A stretch of DNA of 64,000 nucleotides from the NCBI RefSeq assembly GCF_018129405.1, contig NZ_JAFCLP010000001.1, positions 310,001-374,000 of the forward strand, in the 5' to 3' direction. A model generated the notes under the pieces. That model did not search any database. It was not told where the DNA came from and saw only the letters and a list, made by a program, of their open reading frames with translations. Below are positions 52,333 through 62,969 of the stretch, piece by piece. Source of the DNA: Bradyrhizobium iriomotense. GTDB taxonomy: Bacteria; Pseudomonadota; Alphaproteobacteria; Rhizobiales; Xanthobacteraceae. Position numbers and translations under genes: made by a program. Every line of letters begins with the position of its first letter. Position 1 is the first letter of the stretch.

Positions 52333-53739
52333 ATGTGGCTGTTTTTCCTGGTTGCCTGGTTTGCCCTGCTCGCCGCCATCGCGATCCTCGCCCAGCAGGC
52401 GTTCGGTTACGACGTCGGTCACCTGCCGGCCTGGTTCGCGGCCCTGTCGATGCCGCAACGCATCGCGGCCGGCACGATCCCGGCCGCAGGCCTGGCGCTG
52501 ATCGGCGCAACCGCCTGGCGGCTCTCGCGCCAGGACCGGCGCCTCGACACGCTGCGCGACCGCCTGAAGAAGACCCGGGAAGACGTCGTCGTCGCCCACG
52601 CCCTGCAAAACCACCTCGACGCCACCGTCCAGCACCTGATCGAGAGCGATCCACGGGAGGCCGTCTCCGCCCTTCACGACAAGCTCGGCGAGACCGAGCA
52701 GCGCGCGCTGTTGCAGCAGGGCCGCAACGAGGCCACCGACATGCACGACCAGCTCGCCGAGATCCGCCGCCGCCAGCAGGCGCTGCGCGAGATGGTCGGC
52801 AAGGTCGCCGATCAGCGCCGTGCGGTCGAGCCCGTCTTCACCGAGATCCGCGACCGCCAGAACCAGCTCGAACGCTCCCTGCACGACCTCGAGACCGACG
52901 ACCGCAAGAACAACCTCGCCGACCGTCTGAAGGACATCGCGCGCGACGTGTCGGCACTGCTGACGCGGGTGAGTGCGGTCCAGGACACGTTCGCGACCCT
53001 CAATCAGTACAAGGAGGATCTGGCGAAATCCCATGCCGAGCTGACGCCGCTGCGCTCGACCGATGCCGGCATCAATGCCCTGATCGGCGAGCTCAGCCTC
53101 AGCCATGACCGCCTCGAAAAAAGCATCGACGAGCTCGAGACCGGCGGCGAAGCGCCGCTCGGCGGCCGCGTCGAGACGCTTTCGAAGAACAAGATCGAGA
53201 TCGAGCAGCGCCTCGCCCGCATCGACGACAGCTTCAACATCCTGAAGGGCATCCGGCTCGATTTCGAGGAGCTCGGTCAGCGCCGGGTCCAGCTCGAACG
53301 CGCCATCGCGGAGGTCGAGACCGATGGCGACGGCAAGAGCCTCACCGAGCGCCAGAATGCGCTGAACGATTTCGTTCTTCAGTCGCGCCAGCGCCTCGGC
53401 GCGTTGCAGGAGACGCTGGCGACGCTGAACACCTTCAAGACCGAGCTGTCGAAGTCGCAGGCCGACCTCGTCCCGCTGAAGGCTCCGGTGTTCGGCATCG
53501 AGGCCATGATCGCGGAGGTCAGCACCACCCGCGACCTCCTCGCCAAAACCGTCGGCGAGATCGAGGCGAACGCGGGCGTGACGCTGGCCTCGCGCGTCGA
53601 TGCGCTGACGAAAAGCAAGCGCGAGGTCGAAGACCGCCTCGCCCGCGTCTTCGAGAACTTCAACACGCTCGATGCCTTGCGCAAGGACATCGGCGGCATC
53701 TTCGCGACGATCCGGAATAGTTTAAACCGGATCGGGTGA
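52333..53739 (+). CDS. Membrane-anchored coiled-coil protein with two ~141-residue repeats
   Basis: A 468-residue protein: two N-terminal membrane segments (MWLFFLVAWFALLAAIAILA and IAAGTIPAAGLALIGATAW) then a long charged coiled coil to the end. Residues about 185-325 and 326-466 repeat one unit: QLER-x-ET, DTFATLN / ETLATLN, KSHAELTPL / KSQADLVPL, then RLARIDDSFNIL / RLARVFENFNTL. The frame is open upstream, but GAGG before the ATG at 52333 and the membrane segments set the start. No known family recognised. It could be an envelope scaffold or chromosome/division-linked factor; this is a guess. Confidence 0.8.
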   Translation: MWLFFLVAWFALLAAIAILAQQAFGYDVGHLPAWFAALSMPQRIAAGTIPAAGLALIGATAWRLSRQDRRLDTLRDRLKKTREDVVVAHALQNHLDATVQHLIESDPREAVSALHDKLGETEQRALLQQGRNEATDMHDQLAEIRRRQQALREMVGKVADQRRAVEPVFTEIRDRQNQLERSLHDLETDDRKNNLADRLKDIARDVSALLTRVSAVQDTFATLNQYKEDLAKSHAELTPLRSTDAGINALIGELSLSHDRLEKSIDELETGGEAPLGGRVETLSKNKIEIEQRLARIDDSFNILKGIRLDFEELGQRRVQLERAIAEVETDGDGKSLTERQNALNDFVLQSRQRLGALQETLATLNTFKTELSKSQADLVPLKAPVFGIEAMIAEVSTTRDLLAKTVGEIEANAGVTLASRVDALTKSKREVEDRLARVFENFNTLDALRKDIGGIFATIRNSLNRIG

Positions 53740-53750
53740 GCACAGCTGCT

Positions 53751-53831
53751 GTAGCCCGGATGAGCGAAGCGACATCCGGGGACGGACGATCCGCAAAGCA
53801 CCCCGGATATCGCTGCGCTCATCCGGGCTAC
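53751..53831. repeat. Palindromic intergenic repeat (GTAGCCCGGATGAGC family)
   Basis: GTAGCCCGGATGAGCGAAGC and its inverted copy GCTGCGCTCATCCGGGCTAC bound the element, with an inner CATCCGGGG / CCCCGGATAT pair. This is a very common form between genes in Bradyrhizobium. The 263-bp gap 53740-54002 holds this repeat and nothing else supported. Confidence 0.75.
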
Positions 53832-54002
53832 GACACCGCCGCCCGCCCTCCGAAACATCCAGACACATCACATCTGCGCGCGTCCGATCAATGCCGCCAA
53901 CATGTCCCGCGCTCGCCGCAACTTGGACGCATTCGGCCGCCCTTCTGTGAGGCGTGTCTGGGGGCACGGCACCGCCGTGTTTGGACCAAACCTTCTAGGG
54001 GT

Positions 54003-54206
54003 ATGACTGTGAAGAAGATTGTATTTGTTCTGGGCGCTACGCTTGCTCTGGTGACGGCCGCCAATGCCGCAGATCTGCCGCGCCGCCAGCCCGTGCCGGT
54101 CTATCCGGCGGAGCAGCCGCCGATCGGCAAGATGCCGATTGGCAAGAGCCCGGTCGGCAAGGCCCCGATCGGCAAGGCCCCCGGCCCGGTCGCGGCGCGC
54201 TACTGA
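54003..54206 (+). CDS. Small secreted protein with PIGK-type repeats (67 aa)
   Basis: A signal peptide (KKIVFVLGATLALVTAANA-A) is followed by a 44-residue mature part whose end is a five-residue tandem: PPIGKM-PIGKS-PVGKA-PIGKA-PG. The DNA copies of this unit are near-identical. AGGGG is only two bases from the ATG at 54003 but seven from a GTG at 54009, which would start MKKIVF, so GTG may be the true start. The mature protein is small, basic and proline/glycine-rich. Function unknown. Confidence 0.65.
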   Translation: MTVKKIVFVLGATLALVTAANAADLPRRQPVPVYPAEQPPIGKMPIGKSPVGKAPIGKAPGPVAARY

Positions 54207-54252
54207 CGCGCAGAGTCTAGCGTAAGCGGCCGACAGTCGAAGGGGGCATCGC

Positions 54253-54903
54253 GTGACGAACAAAGCTGATCGATCGGGATCCTGCATTCTCGCGGGGCTC
54301 GCCCTCGCGGCGATGATCGCATGCACGACGCCCACGGCCTCGGCCCACGAAGCGAACAAGCGCGTTGCCGAAGCCAACGCGCTTGCTACCACCGAGACCG
54401 CATCGCGACCTCAGCCGCAAGCGACGCGGCGTCCCGTCGCGCGCGCGGAGAAAGGCCCTTACTACGTCGACTTCCGCGCCCGGACGGCGGCGAGCTGGGG
54501 CCACGCCTTCGTCTGGTACGGCAAGACCAGCGAGAAGGCGGTCGAGGTCGCGGGCCTCACGCCGGCCGGCGAGACGCTCGCTTACGTGCTCGGTCACATC
54601 ACCTTCGTGCCGTCCGAGACCGGCCCGAGCTACGGCGATCTCGATCCGGAATATCTGACCGCGAACTACCGGGTCTACCTGAACGAGGCTGACGCCAAGC
54701 GCGTGTTCGCCTACATCAAGAAATTGCAGGCGAACTCGCCGGTCTGGAACGCCGAGACCGCCAACTGCACCGGCTTCATCGGCGACATCGCCGAATTCAT
54801 GGGCCTCGAGGTCCCCAACCGCTGGCAACGTCCGGAAAACTTCGTCAACCGGCTGAAGGAAATGAACGGCGGCCGGCAGATGGTGCGGCTGTCGGCGGAG
54901 TAG
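54253..54903 (+). CDS. Exported protein, possible circularly permuted papain-like fold
   Basis: A 216-residue protein with a signal peptide ending PTASA and a disordered stretch (TETASRPQPQATRRPVARAEK) before a domain from about residue 68. That domain has GPYYVDFRARTAASWGHAFVWYG early and ETANCTGFIGDIAEFMGL late. In permuted NlpC/P60-like enzymes the histidine comes before the cysteine, as H84-region and C166-region do here. The assignment rests on this pattern only. It follows the PIGK gene by 46 bases. Confidence 0.6.
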   Translation: MTNKADRSGSCILAGLALAAMIACTTPTASAHEANKRVAEANALATTETASRPQPQATRRPVARAEKGPYYVDFRARTAASWGHAFVWYGKTSEKAVEVAGLTPAGETLAYVLGHITFVPSETGPSYGDLDPEYLTANYRVYLNEADAKRVFAYIKKLQANSPVWNAETANCTGFIGDIAEFMGLEVPNRWQRPENFVNRLKEMNGGRQMVRLSAE

Positions 54904-54924
54904 CGGTACAGGTACCTCCCCGGT

Positions 54925-55051
54925 GTCGTCCCGGCGAAGGCCGGGACCCATACCGCGAGGTCTGTCGATTGTGGGCGGTCGGAATACCGAACAACGAATC
55001 TTCGCCAAACCTCTGCCTGTGGTTATGGGTCCCGGCCTTCGCCGGGACGAC
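54925..55051. repeat. Long inverted repeat (GTCGTCCCGGCGAAGGCCGGGACCC family)
   Basis: GTCGTCCCGGCGAAGGCCGG at the left and its inverted copy CCGGCCTTCGCCGGGACGAC at the right, about 70 bases apart, each also self-complementary. It is a frequent Bradyrhizobium intergenic element. The remainder of the gap 54904-55249 holds no supported gene. Confidence 0.8.
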
Positions 55052-55171
55052 GGCGAAGAATGTGGGAGCGCCTTTCTCTCTCTTGGATAGGGGCATCGGA
55101 AATTGTCCGCCCCGCGGAATCTCCCTCATCGCCGCATGAGGTCCCGCCTTCGCTGCACACCCCCGCAATAG

Positions 55172-56245
<1,074 letters not shown>

Positions 56246-56270
56246 TCACGGCAAGAAGCGAGAGTAATTC

Positions 56271-57242
56271 ATGAAGGCTTACGTCTACGGCCCTGAGGGC
56301 GCTCGAATTTCCGACGTCGCTCAACCAAAACCCAAAGGCACGCAGGTGCTGGTGAAGGTCCGCGCCTGTGGCCTCAACCGCGCCGATACCGGCATGCGCA
56401 AGGGCCACGCTCATGGTGCGGCCGGCGGCGTCGGCACCGTGCTCGGGATGGAATGGGCCGGCGAGGTCGCCGAGCTCGGGCCCGATGCAAAGGGCTTAGA
56501 GATCGGCGACCGCATCATGGGATCGGGCGGCGCAGCGTTTGCCGAATACACGCTGGCCGATCACGGCCGGCTATTCCGCGCGCCTTCGAACATGAATTTC
56601 GAGGAGGCCGCCACCCTCCCCGTCGCGCTGGCGACCATGCACAACGCCGTCGTCACCGTCGGCGGCGTGCAGCCCGGGCAAGCCGTGCTGATCCAGGGCG
56701 CCAGCTCCGGCGTCGGCCTGATGGCGATGCAAATTGCAAAGCTCAAGGGCGCAAAGCTCGTGATCGGCTCGTCGACCGATCCCTATCGCCGCGGCCGGCT
56801 GAAGGAATATGGCGCCGACCTCGCGGTCGATTCCTCCGACCCCAAATGGGTGGACGAGGTGCTGAAGGCGACGAACGGCGAAGGCGTCGACCTCATCGTC
56901 GACCAGGTCTCGGGCAAGCTCGCCAACCAGAACCTCGCCGCGACCAAGGTTTTGGGCCGCATCGTCAATGTCGGCCGGCTCGGCGGCACCCATGCCGATT
57001 TCAACTTCGACCTGCATGCCGCGCGCCGCATCAGCTATATCGGCGTCACCTTCCGCACCCGCACCATCGAGGAAGTCCGCGAGATCTTCGATGAGGTCCG
57101 CAAGGACATCTGGGGCGCGGTGGAGTCGCGCAAGCTGCAATTGCCGATCGACAAGGTGTACGCGTTCGACGACATCGACAAGGCGTTCGAGCACATGGAG
57201 GCGAACAAGCATCTGGGAAAGATCGTGGTGACGGTGCCGTAG
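56271..57242 (+). CDS. Zinc-type alcohol dehydrogenase/quinone oxidoreductase family protein
   Basis: A 323-residue MDR-superfamily NADPH oxidoreductase. Visible: KPKGTQVLVKVRACGLNRAD, the GMEWAGEVAELG element, VLIQGASSGVGLMAMQIAK (NADPH Rossmann loop) and GVDLIVDQVSG. Zinc ligands of true alcohol dehydrogenases are absent, so it belongs with quinone reductases acting on enones or quinones. It follows the nitronate monooxygenase by 26 bases and may be cotranscribed. Confidence 0.88.
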   Translation: MKAYVYGPEGARISDVAQPKPKGTQVLVKVRACGLNRADTGMRKGHAHGAAGGVGTVLGMEWAGEVAELGPDAKGLEIGDRIMGSGGAAFAEYTLADHGRLFRAPSNMNFEEAATLPVALATMHNAVVTVGGVQPGQAVLIQGASSGVGLMAMQIAKLKGAKLVIGSSTDPYRRGRLKEYGADLAVDSSDPKWVDEVLKATNGEGVDLIVDQVSGKLANQNLAATKVLGRIVNVGRLGGTHADFNFDLHAARRISYIGVTFRTRTIEEVREIFDEVRKDIWGAVESRKLQLPIDKVYAFDDIDKAFEHMEANKHLGKIVVTVP

Positions 57243-57244
57243 AT

Positions 57245-57318
57245 GTCATTCCGGGGCGCCTGAAGGGCAAACCCGGAATCTCGAGATTCCGGGATCGCCT
57301 TCGGCGCCCCGGAATGAC
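57245..57318. repeat. Palindromic repeat (GTCATTCCGGGGCGCC family)
   Basis: GTCATTCCGGGGCGCC and GGCGCCCCGGAATGAC bound the element, with inner CCCGGAATCTCGAGATTCCGGG, a perfect 22-base dyad. A half copy (GTCATTCCGGGGCGCG) stands at 52164-52179 after the FAH gene. Confidence 0.8.
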
Positions 57319-57411
57319 GAGGCCGAGGAAGCATCCGCTCCTGCAACTCACTTGCGACTAGAGCTGTGGATCGCCGCTTGATGTTCACCCCCGCCCTGCT
57401 AAATCCCCGCC

Positions 57412-58803
57412 ATGAGCGCACAGCACAACAAAACGTCGGTCGCGGCCATCTCGATCTTCGCCAGCGGCGGCATGGCGGCGGCCAAGTTCGTGGTGGGCGT
57501 GGCGATCGGCTCGCTGGCGCTGATCTCCGAGGCCCTGCACTCCTCGATCGACCTGATCGCGACCATCATCACCTGGGCAGTGGTGCGGGTGTCCGACAAG
57601 CCGGCGGACGAGGAGCACCATTACGGCCACGGCAAGCTGGAGAGCATCTCGGCGCTGGGCGTCACCGCCCTGCTCTACGTGCTCGCCGGCGGCATCCTGG
57701 TCGAAGCCTATAGCCGGTTGCGCGAGGGAACACCGCCGCCGACCATCTCGGCCGTGCCGTTCGTGGTGCTGGTGGCCGACATTGCCGTCAATCTCTGGCG
57801 TGCCCGCGCCCTGCACCGCGCCGCGCGCGAGACCCGGAGCCAGGCGCTCGCCGCCGATGCGCTGCACTTCGCCTCCGACGTCATGGGCTCCTGCGCCGTC
57901 ATCGTGGGCCTGATCCTCGCCGCCCTCGGCTTCTGGTGGGGCGATGCCGCGGCCGCCGCCGCGGTCGCCGTGATGATCGCCGCGCTCGGCCTGCGCATGG
58001 CCGGCTCGACCGTGCAGACGCTGCTCGACCGCGCGCCGGAGGGCGCGCAGGAAAAGGCCAGGGCCGCGATCCGCAGTGTAGCAGGCGTGATCGACGTCGA
58101 GCGGCTGCGCGTGCGCATGGTCGGGGCGACCACCTTCATCGACACCATCGCAAAGGTGCCGCGGACCTACCCGATCGACCGCGTCGAGGACATCAAGCGC
58201 AAGGCACAGGCCGCCCTCGACAAGGCGTTCGGTGACGCCGACCTCACCTTCACCCCGGTCCCGGTCGCGCGCAACAACGAGACCGTCCGCGACCGCATCA
58301 TGGTGATCGCGCGCAATTCGAGCCTCGCCATCCACCACGTCACGGTGCACGACTTGAGTACGAATCAAGATTTGGGCGCCAAGCTGATCGTCAGCATCGA
58401 TCTCGAGGTCGACGCCGGGATGCGGCTCGACGCGGCCCATGACGTCGCCAACACGCTGGAGCGCAACATCCAGGAGGAGTTCGGCGAGGACGTCGAGGTC
58501 GACGTCCACATCGAGCCGCTGGAACCGGAATTGCCGTTCGGCGTGGATGCCGCGCCGGAGAGGGTACAGACCATCGCCGCCGCGCTGGCCGAGTTCGCCG
58601 GCGAAGGCGAGATCCACGACATCCATAATGTGCGCGTCCGCAACACCGATGCCGGCGAGATCGTCAACTTCCACTGCCGCGCTGCGCCGTCGATGAGCGT
58701 GATCAGGGTGCACGAGCATGTCGATGCGATCGAGCGCGCATTGCGCCGCGCGTTCCCGAGCGTGAAGCGCGTCATCAGTCACGCCGAGCCGCCGCGCGCA
58801 TGA
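57412..58803 (+). CDS. Cation diffusion facilitator (CDF) transporter, long form
   Basis: A 463-residue proton-driven divalent metal exporter. Metal-site H/D pairs are in SEALHSSIDLIAT (second membrane segment) and ADALHFASDVMGS (fifth). HHYGHGKLESISAL is the loop before the third. The cytoplasmic C-terminus is about twice the usual length and appears to hold two ferredoxin-like domains (VPRTYPIDRVEDIKRKA and VEVDVHIEPLEPELPFG). Substrate (Zn, Fe, Co, Mn) cannot be told by eye. Confidence 0.92.
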   Translation: MSAQHNKTSVAAISIFASGGMAAAKFVVGVAIGSLALISEALHSSIDLIATIITWAVVRVSDKPADEEHHYGHGKLESISALGVTALLYVLAGGILVEAYSRLREGTPPPTISAVPFVVLVADIAVNLWRARALHRAARETRSQALAADALHFASDVMGSCAVIVGLILAALGFWWGDAAAAAAVAVMIAALGLRMAGSTVQTLLDRAPEGAQEKARAAIRSVAGVIDVERLRVRMVGATTFIDTIAKVPRTYPIDRVEDIKRKAQAALDKAFGDADLTFTPVPVARNNETVRDRIMVIARNSSLAIHHVTVHDLSTNQDLGAKLIVSIDLEVDAGMRLDAAHDVANTLERNIQEEFGEDVEVDVHIEPLEPELPFGVDAAPERVQTIAAALAEFAGEGEIHDIHNVRVRNTDAGEIVNFHCRAAPSMSVIRVHEHVDAIERALRRAFPSVKRVISHAEPPRA

Positions 58804-59029
58804 CGCAGGATGTGCGCGGAGTTACACGTTCTCGTTTCGGACTCCTCGCGCCCGTGGGTTTGCGGACGCGCGATGCGCAAACTGCGCGTTGGATAAGAAT
58901 AATTTCGCGTTAACGATTCGTTGACTCTCGACAGCCCGGCAAAACTGGATTCAAATCGGTCTGATTCGGAAGCGACGTGGGGCTGCCTCCGAACTCAAGT
59001 TGCAAGCTAGTTTTCAGGGGGCCGAAGGC

Positions 59030-61360
<2,331 letters not shown>

Positions 61361-61362
61361 CC

Positions 61363-62256
61363 CTACAATTGCAGCGACGGCGCGACTTCCCGCGCGACAT
61401 TGACCAGCGCCGCGATCAGCGGCGTCATCGGATCGCGCTGCGGGATCACCATGCCGATGCTGTAATTGACCTCGGGGTCGACGATCGGGATCGAGCGCAC
61501 CGTATCGGACAGGCCGAGCGTCTCGGCGAGCTTGGCCGGCATCACGCTGGCCCAGCGTCCCGTCTTCACATGCGTGAACAGCACCAGGAGCGAGTTCGAG
61601 GTTAGCGTCGGCGTCGCCTCCGCGCCGACCGAGCGCAGCGCGCGGTCGATGATGCGGCGGTTCTGCATGTCGGGCGTCAGCAGGCAGAGCGGCACCTGCC
61701 CGACCTCGGTCCAGGTCACCGTCTCGCGGTCGCCGAACATCGCATCCGGCGCGGTGAGCAGACGATAGCTCTCGTTGTAGAGCGGAATGGTGCGCACCTT
61801 GCCGATCGGCTCGTTCTCGATATAGGTCAGCCCCGCATCCACCTCGAGATTTTCGAGCAGGCCCAGCACCTCGGATGACGTCGTCGACTGGATGCGGAAG
61901 CGCACCTCGGGATGCCTCGCGCGGAACGGCGTCGTCAGCGCGGCGACCATGCCGAGCACGGTCGGGATCGCGGCGATGCGGATCTCGCCGGAGAGTTGGT
62001 GCTTCAGCCCGTTGATCTCGTCGCGCATGGCCCGCGCGTCGCCCACGATCCGCCGCGCCCAGTCCAGCGCCCGTTCGCCCTCGGGGGTGAAACCCTGGAA
62101 GCGGGAGCCGCGCTGGACCAGCATGACGCCGAGGATCTCCTCGAGCTGCTTCAGCCCGGTCGACATGGTCGGCTGGGTGACCCCGCAGGCCTCTGCCGCG
62201 CGTCCGAAATGCCGCTCCTTCGCCAGCGCCAGCAGCAGTTCAAGCTTGTCGATCAA
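61363..62256 (-). CDS. LysR-family regulator divergent from formate dehydrogenase genes
   Basis: A 297-residue regulator starting at a TTG (62256) after GAGGGG; no ATG lies in range. The N-terminal HTH is HFGRAAEACGVTQPTMSTGLKQLE, and the C-terminal periplasmic-binding-like domain begins EIRIAAIPTVLGMVAAL. It converges on the histidine kinase gene, with 2 bases between stops, and is divergent from fdsG. The gap carries two dyads. Formate-responsive LysR regulators (FdsR) hold this position in related bacteria. Confidence 0.88.
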   Translation of the reverse strand: MIDKLELLLALAKERHFGRAAEACGVTQPTMSTGLKQLEEILGVMLVQRGSRFQGFTPEGERALDWARRIVGDARAMRDEINGLKHQLSGEIRIAAIPTVLGMVAALTTPFRARHPEVRFRIQSTTSSEVLGLLENLEVDAGLTYIENEPIGKVRTIPLYNESYRLLTAPDAMFGDRETVTWTEVGQVPLCLLTPDMQNRRIIDRALRSVGAEATPTLTSNSLLVLFTHVKTGRWASVMPAKLAETLGLSDTVRSIPIVDPEVNYSIGMVIPQRDPMTPLIAALVNVAREVAPSLQL

Positions 62257-62282
62257 CCGGTCGTCCCCTCGGATTCTGTGTT

Positions 62283-62302
62283 GGCATGCAAGCTAGCATG
62301 CC
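62283..62302. promoter_or_regulatory. Inverted repeat near the LysR gene start
   Basis: GGCATGC-aagcta-GCATGCC, perfect 7-bp arms. It is 27 bases before the TTG of the LysR gene, so may be an autoregulatory site. It is not of the oxalate 6-5-6 form. Confidence 0.5.
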
Positions 62303-62362
62303 GGGCCCGCACCAACACGCAAAAACCGGCAGCCGGTGCAATCTTCATTACCACTTTCTATC

Positions 62363-62387
62363 GATCGATTTCGGTTGCAAATCGATC
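62363..62387. promoter_or_regulatory. LysR-type dyad between the LysR gene and fdsG
   Basis: GATCGATTT-cggttgc-AAATCGATC, perfect 9-bp arms with a 7-base centre, containing a T-N11-A LysR box. It lies about 94 bases before fdsG and 107 before the LysR gene. Confidence 0.6.
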
Positions 62388-62480
62388 TGAATTCGCAATC
62401 GCAGCATGAGACAGCTTTATTGATCTTCGAATGATTCCAAATACTTTGCGCTGAAGGAACGCTCAGGTTGAGAACCAACA

Positions 62481-62969
62481 ATGACAACGCTTTACGAACC
62501 TCATTACGAGCCTTGGGACGAAGCGCGCGGCGCCGAGATCATCGCCGAACATGCCGGGCAGGAAGGTGCGACGCTGGTCATCCTGCACGCGCTGCAGGAA
62601 GCATTCGGCTACGTGCCGGAGGCGGCGATTCCCATGGTGGCGCAGGCGCTCAACCTGTCGCGCGCCGAGGTGCATGGCGTCTTCACTTTCTACCATGATT
62701 TCCGCCACAAGCCGGCCGGCCGCCACGTGCTGAAGCTGTGCCGCGCCGAAGCCTGCCAGGCTGCGGGCGGCGATGCGCTGGCTGCGCGCGCGGAGGCGAA
62801 GCTTGGCGTTGCCCTCGGCAACACGACGGCCGACGATCGCGTCACGCTGGAGCCGATCTACTGCCTCGGTCTGTGCGCGACCGCCCCGTCCGCGATGCTC
62901 GACGGCCGCCTCATTGGCCGGCTCGACCAGAAACGCCTCGATGCACTGGTCGCGGAGGCACAGCGATGA
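62481..62969 (+). CDS. fdsG: NAD-dependent formate dehydrogenase, gamma subunit (2Fe-2S, NuoE-like)
   Basis: A 162-residue thioredoxin-like 2Fe-2S protein. The four cluster cysteines lie in VLKLCRAEACQAAGG and IYCLGLCATAPSAML, as in NuoE. N-terminal HYEPWDEARGAEII and LVILHALQEAFGYVPE are the usual start. It passes electrons within a cytosolic Mo/W formate dehydrogenase to NAD. Start follows the LysR gap; it overlaps fdsB by ATGA. Confidence 0.93.
   Translation: MTTLYEPHYEPWDEARGAEIIAEHAGQEGATLVILHALQEAFGYVPEAAIPMVAQALNLSRAEVHGVFTFYHDFRHKPAGRHVLKLCRAEACQAAGGDALAARAEAKLGVALGNTTADDRVTLEPIYCLGLCATAPSAMLDGRLIGRLDQKRLDALVAEAQR

Noticed and set aside
58354-58368. TTGAGTACGAATCAA as a FixK-type box
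   Set aside because: Spacing is seven rather than six bases, and it lies inside the CDF transporter gene with no start downstream.
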